A stretch of 7,031 nucleotides of DNA from Pseudomonas sp. (GCA_003488145.1 DNMQ01000334.1:1-7031); one strand, 5' to 3'. Numbered from the stretch's first letter, positions 1 through 5,705 are shown. The notes: generated by a model from the letters alone, not told the origin. Made by a program: numbers and translations.

Positions 1-275
1 GGGTAGGGCTGCGGGCCGATGAAGCTGACCACGCCGGATGTCGGCGCATGGAGCGCGGCGCTGACGAAGCCGCTGGCGACGGCGATCTGCTGGCCCTTGA
101 GCACGTGCTCGCCGAGCGTCACACAGGGTTCGGCGGGCGCGCCAAGGTGCTGCGCCAGCGGCAGAATCAGGCGCTTGGGCAGTGGCGCCGGCTGGATCGG
201 GGTGCGGTTGGACAGCTCCTTGTGCTCTGGCGGATGGATGCCGCCGTGGATGTCCCATACCTTTAGTGAGGTCAT
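1..275 (-). CDS. rsxC: RsxC/RnfC, electron transport complex subunit C (N-terminal part only)
   Basis: RsxC/RnfC is the peripheral subunit of the Rsx/Rnf membrane complex. In the family it carries an NADH/FMN-binding region and ferredoxin-type 4Fe-4S sites, and it accepts electrons on the cytoplasmic face. Only the first 91 codons are present; the gene runs off the left edge, so the flavin and cluster motifs cannot be checked. The N-terminus reads [19 protein letters not shown], and residues 10-18 (HGGIHPPEH) match the conserved RnfC opening. A second conserved patch, HAPTSGVV, lies near residues 76-83. The ATG (275-273) overlaps the rsxB stop as ATGA, and a GGAG lies 8 nt upstream, so the start is well supported. 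It is the third gene of the operon and probably relies on translational coupling to rsxB. Family assignment comes from recognition of the conserved N-terminal domain. Confidence 0.93.
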   Translation of the reverse strand, partial: MTSLKVWDIHGGIHPPEHKELSNRTPIQPAPLPKRLILPLAQHLGAPAEPCVTLGEHVLKGQQIAVASGFVSAALHAPTSGVVSFIGPQPY

Positions 276-847
276 GCCGCCTGCTCCCGGTCAGTCGCGA
301 TCAGCTGGCCGGGCGCCAGCGGCCGGTTCCATTTCCAGCTCTGCAGGTTGCTGCCCACTTCGATCATGTCGATGCAGTCCACCGGGCAGGGTTCGACACA
401 CAGGTCGCAGCCGGTGCACTCGGAAATGATCACGGTGTGCATCTGCCGCGCGGCACCGACGATGGCGTCAACCGGGCAGGCCTGGATGCACTTGGTGCAG
501 CCGATGCACTCGGCTTCACGGATGTAGGCGACCATCTGCGGCTTTTCGCCACCCTCGGCATCCAGCGGCTCCGCCTCGACATCGAGCAGGTCGGCCAGGG
601 CCTGGATGGTTGCTTCGCCGCCCGGTGGACACTTGTTGATCTTGTCGCCGCCGGCAATGGCTTCGGCGTAGGGTTTGCAGCCCGGATAGCCGCACTGGCC
701 ACATTGGGTCTGGGGTAGCAGGGCATTGATCTGCTCGGCGATCGGATCGCCTTCGACACGAAAACGCACAGCGGCGAAACCGAGGATGGCGCCTCCGAGC
801 AGGCACAGGGCGAGCAGGGCGAGGATCGCGATGACGACTGCGCTCAT
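272..847 (-). CDS. rsxB: RsxB/RnfB, iron-sulfur subunit of the Rsx/Rnf electron transport complex
   Basis: 191 residues, the usual length for RsxB. An N-terminal hydrophobic anchor (about residues 4-26) is followed by the Fe-S domain with Cys49, Cys52, Cys57 and Cys73 (CGQCGYPGC, then NKCPPGG). Two ferredoxin-type 4Fe-4S sites follow: Cys114-Cys117-Cys120-Cys124 and Cys144-Cys147-Cys150-Cys154, both in CxxCxxCxxxCP form. No cluster ligand is missing. In the family, RnfB passes electrons between the soluble carrier or RnfC and the membrane subunits. In E. coli the Rsx complex helps keep SoxR reduced, and elsewhere Rnf couples ferredoxin/NAD redox to ion movement; which role applies here cannot be told from sequence. 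The start at 847 overlaps the rsxA stop (ATGA) and has only a weak ribosome binding site, consistent with coupling. The same frame stays open far upstream inside rsxA, but that extension is not rsxB. Confidence 0.97.
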   Translation of the reverse strand: MSAVVIAILALLALCLLGGAILGFAAVRFRVEGDPIAEQINALLPQTQCGQCGYPGCKPYAEAIAGGDKINKCPPGGEATIQALADLLDVEAEPLDAEGGEKPQMVAYIREAECIGCTKCIQACPVDAIVGAARQMHTVIISECTGCDLCVEPCPVDCIDMIEVGSNLQSWKWNRPLAPGQLIATDREQAA

Positions 848-1428
848 AGCTTGATCAGCCCGGTGAAGCCCATGAACGCCAGCGACATCAGGCCGGCCGT
901 GACCATGCCGATCGCCGCGCCCTGGAACGACTTCGGCACGTCGGCAATGGCGATGCGCTCGCGCATGGCAGCGAACAGTACGAGCACCAGGGAAAAGCCC
1001 AGCCCCGCGGCGAAGCCGTTGACGGTGGCGGTGAGAAAGGTGAATTCGGCTTTGTTGGCATTGAGCAGCGCCACGCCGAGCACGATGCAGTTGGTGGTGA
1101 TCAGTGGCAGAAAGATGCCGAGTACGCGGTACAGCAGCGGACTGGTCTTGTTCACCACCATCTCGGTGAACTGAACGGTCACCGCGATCACCAGAATGAA
1201 ACTGATGGTGCGTAGAAACTCGAGGTCCAGCGGCTTGAGCACATACTGCTGGACGAGGTAGCTGCACATAGCAGCAAGCGTCAGCACGAAGGTGGTGGCC
1301 AGCGAGAGGCCGATGGCGGTCTCGATCTTTTTCGAGACGCCCATGAACGGGCACAGACCGAGGAACTGCACCAGCACGAAATTGTTGACCAGGATGGCGC
1401 TAACCATGATCAGGGCGAGTTCGGTCAT
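844..1428 (-). CDS. rsxA: RsxA/RnfA, integral membrane subunit of the Rsx/Rnf electron transport complex
   Basis: 194 residues, almost entirely hydrophobic, with about six membrane helices (roughly residues 4-25, 37-58, 72-92, 100-122, 131-154 and 168-190). RnfA is homologous to NqrE and pairs with RnfE in the inner membrane. Cys26 (in GLCPFMG) and Cys114 (in TTNCIVLG) are at the two conserved cysteine positions that, in NqrD/NqrE and RnfA/RnfE, hold an intramembrane iron-sulfur centre. The N-terminal stretch [20 protein letters not shown] is typical of the family. It is the first gene of the operon: a candidate promoter lies about 60 bp upstream, and its stop overlaps the rsxB start by 4 nt. 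The ribosome binding site is weak (GGGA about 11 nt upstream of the ATG). In many Pseudomonas genomes metG lies near this operon (from memory); here the divergent neighbour is instead a small exported protein gene. Confidence 0.97.
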   Translation of the reverse strand: MTELALIMVSAILVNNFVLVQFLGLCPFMGVSKKIETAIGLSLATTFVLTLAAMCSYLVQQYVLKPLDLEFLRTISFILVIAVTVQFTEMVVNKTSPLLYRVLGIFLPLITTNCIVLGVALLNANKAEFTFLTATVNGFAAGLGFSLVLVLFAAMRERIAIADVPKSFQGAAIGMVTAGLMSLAFMGFTGLIKL

Positions 1429-1485
1429 CTAGGGTCTATTCCCGTTCCGTCCGCTCTGCGAGAGCCGTGGGGCTAAAGGGCCGCT

Positions 1486-1514
1486 ATTATCGGGAAGCAG
1501 CGGCAGCCATACAA
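1486..1514 (-). promoter_or_regulatory. rsxA: Candidate sigma-70 promoter of the rsxABC operon
   Basis: On the minus strand a -10-like GATAAT (1491-1486, five of six consensus bases) lies 17 bp after a weak -35 TTGTAT (1514-1509, three of six). Transcription would start near 1479 and leave a leader of about 50 nt before the rsxA ATG at 1428. The leader contains a short perfect hairpin (GCTCT-CGC-AGAGC, 1465-1453). The -10 and the spacing are good and the -35 is poor, so the call is moderate. Confidence 0.5.
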
Positions 1515-1540
1515 GGTGCGGCGGCCCGTCGCGGTCCTCG

Positions 1541-1559
1541 CACGACGCATGACGTCGTG
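1541..1559. repeat. Inverted repeat in the rsxA / 1651-gene divergent gap
   Basis: A perfect 7-bp inverted repeat, CACGACG (1541-1547) and CGTCGTG (1553-1559), surrounds a 5-nt centre, CATGA. It lies about 27 bp upstream of the proposed rsxA -35 box and 92 bp upstream of the divergent gene at 1651. This position would suit an operator or a structured leader element, but no regulator is implied by its sequence. There is no T tract, so an intrinsic terminator is unlikely. Confidence 0.4.
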
Positions 1560-1637
1560 TCAGAGCTGCCGGTTGTCCGCTGTTTCTGCAGCTGTCTCAC
1601 GGTTGTGGTCTGATGAATCGAAGCCTGTGACGCCATC

Positions 1638-1642
1638 GGAGG
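1638..1642 (+). promoter_or_regulatory. Ribosome binding site that fixes the start at 1651
   Basis: GGAGG lies 8 nt before the ATG at 1651. It selects this ATG, which is followed immediately by a signal peptide, over the in-frame GTG at 1516, which would add 45 residues with no plausible function. Confidence 0.8.
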
Positions 1643-1650
1643 TGGTTTCC

Positions 1651-2058
1651 ATGAGCATTCGTTCTTCACTGCTTATTCTGCTCTGTGTCGGCCTGGGCAT
1701 GAGCCTGCAGGCCCATGCGGAGCGGCGAGACGGCGTCTGGGTCTTCCAGGCGGAGAGTCCGCGCTACTACAATCCGGCGCCGCGACACTATGACCGGGAC
1801 TATCGTCAGCACAACCGTCCGCATCAATACGACCCGCGAAGCCCTTATTCCCACTATCCGCAGTACCCGCGCAACCTGCCGCCGCGTTATCAGAGTCAGC
1901 TTCCGCCGCAATACTACGACCGCCATCGCGGCTTCGAACGACGTGGCTACTGGCGTCAGGAACATCGCCAGCAGCGTCCGCCGTTGATCAGGGATGGGCG
2001 CGATCATCGGCTACGGCCGCATTACGATAGGGGCGGCCGTCAGCACTACTATCGGTGA
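1651..2058 (+). CDS. Exported Tyr/Arg/Pro-rich low-complexity protein of unknown function
   Basis: 135 residues. A clear Sec signal peptide is present: MSIR, a hydrophobic core (residues 7-19), then AHA with likely cleavage after Ala23. The mature chain of about 112 residues has a highly biased composition: about 24 Arg, 15 Tyr, 15 Pro, 11 Gln and 9 His, with no Lys, Thr, Cys or Met. Short recurring units of the kind RHYD, PQY, PRY and LPPxY run through residues 37-90. The chain is strongly basic, probably disordered, and expected in the periplasm or cell envelope; there is no lipobox. I do not recognise the family. The reading frame is supported by the strong GGAGG site, the signal peptide and its agreement with genuine exported proteins, rather than by homology. 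It is divergent from rsxA and convergent with the gene ending at 2070, only 11 bp away. The LPPxY-type units faintly recall RcnB-like periplasmic proteins, but the conserved core of that family is not evident. Confidence 0.75.
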   Translation: MSIRSSLLILLCVGLGMSLQAHAERRDGVWVFQAESPRYYNPAPRHYDRDYRQHNRPHQYDPRSPYSHYPQYPRNLPPRYQSQLPPQYYDRHRGFERRGYWRQEHRQQRPPLIRDGRDHRLRPHYDRGGRQHYYR

Positions 2059-2069
2059 TGAGAGGGCAT

Positions 2070-3176
2070 TCAGGCCAGGCCGGTCAGTGGATGATCCCCT
2101 TCCCAGGTCGGCTCGAAGTGCGCCTCGACCACCGCTGGAGGAACGTGGTGGGCGTCCGGCCAATGCCAGCCTGGCCTATTGTCCTTGTCGATCAAGCGGG
2201 CACGGACGCCTTCGGCGAACTCCGGGTGGCGACAGCAATTCAGGCTTAGCGCGTACTCCATCTGCAATGCCTGGCCCAGCGACAGCTTCCGGCCTTTTTC
2301 CTGCTGTCGCCAGGCGAGATGGGCGCTCAGTGGGCATCCGTCGCGCAGGCCGCGAGCGGCCTGCGCGATTACTTCGTCAGAATCATCCTGCAACGCGGCC
2401 AAGGCCTGCCATGCATGCGCGAGCTCAGCCACGTCCAGCAGTTCATCGATCCGCTCTCGTCGTGGCAGCAACCTGGGTGCGGGCAGCTGTGCAGTGGCGT
2501 GCCTGGACAAGGCCCGCAACAGACTGTGCAGCTGGCTGTGCGCCTGGTCCTGCCAGTTGATCTGGACCAGCCCCTCGATGAGTTCGGGCTGTTGCTCGTC
2601 CATCAGGCAGCGGTCGGCAAGACCGATGTCCAGTGCATCGCGGGCATTCACCCGCGTGCCGGTGAGGCCCAGAAACAGACCCAGCCTGCCAGCCAGGCGA
2701 GGAAGGAACCAGCTCGCGCCGACATCCGTATGCAGGCCGATGGCGACTTCCGGCATCGCCAGCCAACTATCCGGTGTAACGATGCGGATCGTCGCGCTCT
2801 GCAGGAGCCCCATACCGCCGCCCATCACGTAGCCATGGCCCCAGCAGATCAGCGGCTTCGGGTAATGGTGCAGCAGGTGGACGAGGCGGTACTCGTCGGC
2901 AAAGAAACGCTCGGCCAAGGCCGGCACCGTTCCGGGCTCGCCTCGGCAGGCCTCTGCAAGGCGGCGTACGTCGCCACCGGCGCAGAACGCCTTGGCACCG
3001 TTCCCGCGTAACAGCACGCAGGCGACTGCCGGCTCGTTGGCCCAGCGGCCAAGCTGGTCAAGCAGTGCGTCGATCATCGGCAGGCTCAGGGCGTTGAGTT
3101 GCTGCGCGGCGTCCAGGGTGACAATGGCTATTCGCATGCCATGCAGGGCGGGGCGTTCTTCGAAGGTGACGTGCAT
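2070..3176 (-). CDS. 3-hydroxyisobutyryl-CoA hydrolase-like protein (crotonase superfamily, HIBCH type)
   Basis: 368 residues, about 100 longer than ordinary enoyl-CoA hydratases and typical of HIBCH-type proteins. The crotonase oxyanion-hole segments are KAFCAGGDV (residues 62-70) and MGGGMG (118-123). Glu143 (in AMPEVAIGL) and Asp151 (in TDVG) match the catalytic Glu/Asp of human HIBCH. Gly123 occupies the position where hydratases have their first catalytic Glu, so thioester hydrolysis is more likely than hydration. The C-terminal block FAEGVRARLIDKDNRPGW (320-337) is also characteristic of HIBCH proteins. The expected reaction is 3-hydroxyisobutyryl-CoA to 3-hydroxyisobutyrate in cytoplasmic valine degradation. 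Such proteins are often labelled only as enoyl-CoA hydratase/isomerase. The ATG at 3176 has GAGGA 4 nt upstream, a short spacing. It lies 58 bp downstream of the hydratase gene, presumably co-transcribed with it. From memory it resembles P. aeruginosa PA0744. Confidence 0.88.
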   Translation of the reverse strand: MHVTFEERPALHGMRIAIVTLDAAQQLNALSLPMIDALLDQLGRWANEPAVACVLLRGNGAKAFCAGGDVRRLAEACRGEPGTVPALAERFFADEYRLVHLLHHYPKPLICWGHGYVMGGGMGLLQSATIRIVTPDSWLAMPEVAIGLHTDVGASWFLPRLAGRLGLFLGLTGTRVNARDALDIGLADRCLMDEQQPELIEGLVQINWQDQAHSQLHSLLRALSRHATAQLPAPRLLPRRERIDELLDVAELAHAWQALAALQDDSDEVIAQAARGLRDGCPLSAHLAWRQQEKGRKLSLGQALQMEYALSLNCCRHPEFAEGVRARLIDKDNRPGWHWPDAHHVPPAVVEAHFEPTWEGDHPLTGLA

Positions 3177-3234
3177 GTAATCCTCGGCGCCGGATTGGCG
3201 GGCAGGTCCTGTAAGGCTGCGTTTGGTACGGCGG

Positions 3235-4053
3235 TCATCGGTTGCGCCAGCGAGGGTCGCGCTTCTCGAGGAACGCATTGACACCCTCCAGGGTGTCGTC
3301 GGCCTCGAACAGCTCGACGAAGGCCTCGCGCTCGGCGGCGGCAAGCGTATTGGGCACCCGTTTACGGGCCGCGTTGATCAACGGCTTGATGGCACGCACC
3401 GCAACAGGGCTTTGCCGCGCGACCCGGGATGCGAGCATCAATGCGTGGCCACGCGATTGGCCGGGGTCGACCACCTGCTCCACCAGTCCGATGCGCAGCG
3501 CAGTTTCTGCCGTGATGCGCTCGCCACAGAGGATCATGCGTTTGGCCCAGCCTTCGCCCACCAGCCAGGCCAGTGCCTGGGTGCCGCCCGCACAGGGCAG
3601 CAGGCCCACCGAAGCCTCCGGCAAGCCCATTTGCGCCTGCTGCTCGGCGATGCGCAGGTCGCAGGCCAGTGCGCATTCCAGGCCCCCGCCAAGGGCGAAT
3701 CCGTTGATTGCAGCGATGGAGACACCGCGGAAATCGCGCAGCGCCTCAAAGGCTTCGCCAAAGCGGCGGGCCATTTCCCGGGCTCGGTTGCGATCACCAT
3801 CAGCGAAGAGTTTCAGGTCCGCACCCGCGCTGAAGAACTTCTCGCCCTGACCGCAGATCACCAGTGCGTAGATTTCGTCATCGTGGTTCAGATGGTCGAT
3901 GATCTGCTTGAGCCCGATGAGTGACTCGCGGTCCCAGGTGTTGGCAGGCGGATGGTTGATCGTGATGAGGGCGGTGTGACCATGCTTCTCCACGGTCAGC
4001 TTGTGGGTCAGGTCGAAGACACCGGCTTGGTAGGGCTCTACTGCAGTGCTCAT
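3235..4053 (-). CDS. Enoyl-CoA hydratase (crotonase family; DspI/PA0745-like)
   Basis: 272 residues, normal for a monofunctional enoyl-CoA hydratase. FFSAGADLK (73-81) and LGGGLE (121-126) form the oxyanion hole. Glu126 and Glu146 (in LPEASVG) correspond to the two catalytic glutamates of rat mitochondrial hydratase (Glu144 and Glu164), with the same spacing of 20. LLPCAGGTQ (151-159) follows. It should add water to a 2-enoyl-CoA; next to an HIBCH-like gene, the natural substrate would be methacrylyl-CoA from valine. An N-terminal extension of about 18 residues precedes the crotonase fold. From memory the sequence closely resembles P. aeruginosa PA0745 (DspI), reported to be needed for the biofilm-dispersal signal cis-2-decenoic acid, so a fatty-acid signalling role is an alternative. 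The start at 4053 is chosen because GAGGA lies 8 nt upstream; an in-frame ATG at 4128 would add 25 poorly conserved-looking residues. Confidence 0.92.
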   Translation of the reverse strand: MSTAVEPYQAGVFDLTHKLTVEKHGHTALITINHPPANTWDRESLIGLKQIIDHLNHDDEIYALVICGQGEKFFSAGADLKLFADGDRNRAREMARRFGEAFEALRDFRGVSIAAINGFALGGGLECALACDLRIAEQQAQMGLPEASVGLLPCAGGTQALAWLVGEGWAKRMILCGERITAETALRIGLVEQVVDPGQSRGHALMLASRVARQSPVAVRAIKPLINAARKRVPNTLAAAEREAFVELFEADDTLEGVNAFLEKRDPRWRNR

Positions 4054-4061
4054 GGTCGAAA

Positions 4062-4066
4062 TCCTC
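4062..4066 (-). promoter_or_regulatory. Ribosome binding site that fixes the hydratase start at 4053
   Basis: GAGGA on the minus strand (4066-4062) is 8 nt before the ATG at 4053-4051. The alternative upstream in-frame ATG at 4128 is followed by an Arg-rich stretch that overlaps the leader inverted repeat, which makes it less likely. Confidence 0.7.
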
Positions 4067-4089
4067 GTGCGTTTCAGGGCTCCGCTGAC

Positions 4090-4110
4090 GAGCGACCGAT
4101 AACGTCGCTC
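4090..4110. repeat. Inverted repeat in the leader of the hydratase gene
   Basis: A perfect 7-bp inverted repeat, GAGCGAC (4090-4096) and GTCGCTC (4104-4110), has a 7-nt centre (CGATAAC). It is 36 bp upstream of the hydratase ATG. On the minus strand a weak TTGAAG lies about 18 bp before a CGTTAT inside the repeat, so the palindrome could cover a -10 element and act as an operator. The promoter itself is too weak to call. Confidence 0.4.
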
Positions 4111-4166
4111 CTCTTGAGAGTCCTTCAATGCAGCGAGGTTGCAGCGTTCCGGTCGGTCAGACGACC

Positions 4167-4204
4167 CGATGGAGCGCCCGGGTGCTGTCCCAGATGCTCC
4201 ATCG
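4167..4204 (-). terminator. Inverted repeat just after the binding-protein gene, possible 3' stem or terminator
   Basis: A perfect 9-bp inverted repeat, CGATGGAGC (4167-4175) and GCTCCATCG (4196-4204), encloses a 20-nt loop. On the minus strand it begins 5 nt past the stop codon of the 4210-5454 gene. A second short stem (GGTCG/CGACC, around 4151-4166) follows. There is no U tract on the minus-strand side, so it may be an RNA-stabilising 3' stem or a weak terminator rather than a classical intrinsic terminator. On the plus strand the repeat is followed by TTCTTT, but no plus-strand gene reads into it. Confidence 0.4.
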
Positions 4205-4209
4205 TTCTT

Positions 4210-5454
4210 TCACTGTAGCCTAGCCGGCTGCCCGCCCGCGCGACGCTCTTCCTGCCATTCGGCCAGCGTCGGCGCAGCCTGCTCGCCGGATAAACGGTGG
4301 ACGATCTCGAAATAGTCCTGCTTGAAGCGATCCTTGAGCACTTCTTCGCGTGGCTTTACCTGAATGGCGTAGACGGTCTGCACGTTCTGGTGGTCGAACT
4401 CGCGCCACTGCTGCTGATCCTTGAGCAGGCTGTAGCTGTGGTTTTCCAGGGCCGCGATGACTTGCTCACTGCCGATGCTCTTGGCGCGAGTGGCGGCATC
4501 TGCCCACTGATAGACGATGCTGTAGGCCGAAGCCGCGGAGCTTGATGGGTGCGTCTGGTAACGCTCACCGAAGTCACGCACGAATGCCTTGCCGCGTTCG
4601 GAACCTTCGAGTTCGGGTACGCGCCAGGTCCAGGGCTCGGTGCCGAGCACGCCGCGCATGATGTCCGGGCCGGCGAGTTCGACCATGGACTGCGTCAGGT
4701 TGGGAACCGCAATCTGCATCTTCTTGTTCAAGTCGAGTTCGTCGGCGATACGCATGGCTCGCACCATGTCTTCGCCAAACAGGACCAATACCAGGACCTC
4801 GGCACCGCTGTTGGCTGCCTTTTCCAGCGCCGCGCGGTAGTCGGACAGGCGTGCGCCTGGGAAGGCTGTCTTGACCCCCTGGTGCTTGTTCTGGTCGACG
4901 GTGCCGGTCGCTTGGCGCAGCGAGCTCTCGCTGGTATGGCCCCAGGTGTAGTCGGAGGTGATGTAAAAGTAGGTCTTGCCGGGCATTTTCTCGTTCAGAT
5001 ACTGCCCCAGCACCCGCGCGCTCATCCATGCGTTGTTGCACTCGCGGAACATGTAGCGGTGGCCATCCTTGCCGGTTGTGTCGTTGGAGTAGGTCAGGGT
5101 GCCGAAGTACAGCAGCCCTCGCTCCTTGGCGCGCTTGCTCGCGGCAATGGCCACTGCGCTGGATACGCCGCCGAATAGCATGGCAACGCCTTCATCCGCC
5201 ATCTTGTCGACGTTAGCAACGGCCTTTTCGGGGCGGGATGCGGTATTGCGGCTGATCAGGCGTAGCGGGCGGCCCAGAACACCGCCCGCCTCGTTGATCT
5301 CGTCGATTGCCAACAAGGCTCCGCGCATTTGTGCAAGGCCTTCTTCCTTGTAGCTGCCGGTACGGGGGTAGTTGAGGCCGAGCGTGATGGGGTCAGCAGC
5401 CTGGGCCGTAAGACAGAACCCCAGCCCTAGCGCCAGAAGGGTGATCCGGTTCAT
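4210..5454 (-). CDS. Periplasmic substrate-binding protein, branched-chain amino acid/amide ABC type
   Basis: 414 residues. A Sec signal peptide (MNR, hydrophobic residues 4-17, then AQA) is probably cleaved near residue 19. The mature protein has the type I periplasmic-binding fold of the LivJ/UrtA/AmiC-like group. Evidence is the opening ITLGLNYPRTGSY (residues 23-35), the hallmark AIDEINEAGGVLGRPLRL (49-66), LFGGVSSAVAIA (93-104) for the ligand-binding loop, and SDYTWGHT (167-174). The ligand cannot be read from the sequence: amino acid, urea/amide or another small solute are all possible. No permease or ATPase gene adjoins it; the next genes are ung and an enoyl-CoA hydratase. It may therefore serve a transporter encoded elsewhere or feed a sensor. 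The ATG at 5454 has AAGGA 7 nt upstream. The gene and the downstream hydratase are on the same strand with a structured 156-bp gap between them. Confidence 0.9.
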   Translation of the reverse strand: MNRITLLALGLGFCLTAQAADPITLGLNYPRTGSYKEEGLAQMRGALLAIDEINEAGGVLGRPLRLISRNTASRPEKAVANVDKMADEGVAMLFGGVSSAVAIAASKRAKERGLLYFGTLTYSNDTTGKDGHRYMFRECNNAWMSARVLGQYLNEKMPGKTYFYITSDYTWGHTSESSLRQATGTVDQNKHQGVKTAFPGARLSDYRAALEKAANSGAEVLVLVLFGEDMVRAMRIADELDLNKKMQIAVPNLTQSMVELAGPDIMRGVLGTEPWTWRVPELEGSERGKAFVRDFGERYQTHPSSSAASAYSIVYQWADAATRAKSIGSEQVIAALENHSYSLLKDQQQWREFDHQNVQTVYAIQVKPREEVLKDRFKQDYFEIVHRLSGEQAAPTLAEWQEERRAGGQPARLQ

Positions 5455-5470
5455 AGCATGTTCCTTGTTA

Positions 5471-5506
5471 TAGCTTTTGTTATTGGTTTATTGGCAGTTA
5501 GCTTTT
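5471..5506. repeat. Direct repeats in an AT-rich leader upstream of the binding-protein gene
   Basis: TAGCTTTT occurs at 5471-5478 and again at 5499-5506, 28 bp apart. Between them TTATTGG occurs twice in near tandem (5480-5486 and 5488-5494). On the minus strand this reads as AAAAGCTA and CCAATAA pairs, ending 16 bp before the ATG at 5454. The stretch 5461-5510 is visibly AT-rich in a GC-rich window. These could be activator or repressor half-sites, or just an AT-rich promoter/leader region; a clear -35/-10 pair for this gene was not identified. Confidence 0.4.
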
Positions 5507-5647
5507 TTACCCTGCCGCCGGTGTGTGCGTCACTCTTTATGTGCGGCTCGAAGGCGGCGCCGGCGTCAGTACGTGAGCCAGGTGCGATTATGACTAAAGG
5601 AGGGAGGGTCGAACTTGCGGTAGCTCAGTGATTTGGCCGTTTTGCGG

Positions 5648-5676
5648 TTGACAACAATGAAGCCGTTTTCTAGGGT
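5648..5676 (+). promoter_or_regulatory. ung: Candidate sigma-70 promoter of ung
   Basis: A perfect -35 hexamer TTGACA (5648-5653) is followed after 17 bp by TAGGGT (5671-5676), which matches the -10 consensus at three positions including the important first A and last T. Transcription would begin near 5683, giving a leader of about 23 nt that holds the GGAA ribosome binding site (5695-5698) of ung. Confidence 0.6.
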
Positions 5677-5705
5677 TCGGCGGCTACGCCATCCGGAAAC
5701 AGCTC

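Noticed and set aside
182..718. Long open frame on the plus strand opposite rsxB/rsxC
   Set aside because: It is a codon-bias shadow of the well-supported rsx genes, with no ribosome binding site and no recognisable motif. The same applies to the long plus-strand frames over 2319-3011, 3223-3924 and 4549-5178.
1..1428. Na+-translocating NADH:quinone reductase (nqr) instead of rsx/rnf
   Set aside because: RsxB with its Fe-S domain and two ferredoxin clusters has no counterpart in Nqr operons, and the RnfC N-terminus and A-B-C order are diagnostic of rnf/rsx.
1738..2058. RcnB-like periplasmic protein as an identity for the Tyr/Arg-rich gene product
   Set aside because: LPPxY-type units are reminiscent, but the ordered C-terminal core expected of RcnB proteins is not seen, so the family was not assigned.
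5595..5608. Purine-rich TAAAGGAGGGAGGG, a near-perfect anti-16S match
   Set aside because: No open frame starts at a suitable distance: the only nearby start, TTG at 5615, meets a stop after two codons.
5590..5631. 13-codon open frame (ATG at 5590 to TGA at 5629) with AGGTG upstream, ahead of ung
   Set aside because: It ends before the ung promoter, encodes a composition-neutral short peptide (MTKGGRVELAVAQ), and nothing else supports translation.
5631..5646. Possible sigma-54 promoter (TTGGCC ... TTGCGG) upstream of ung
   Set aside because: The GG and GC elements are separated by 7 nt rather than the required 10.
5617..5692. tRNA-like words: GCGGTAGCTCAGT near 5617 and GGTTCG near 5674
   Set aside because: They resemble the D-arm and T-arm of a tRNA, but no GAGC pairs with the GCTC, no anticodon stem forms, and the acceptor ends do not pair. 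The segment instead contains the ung promoter.
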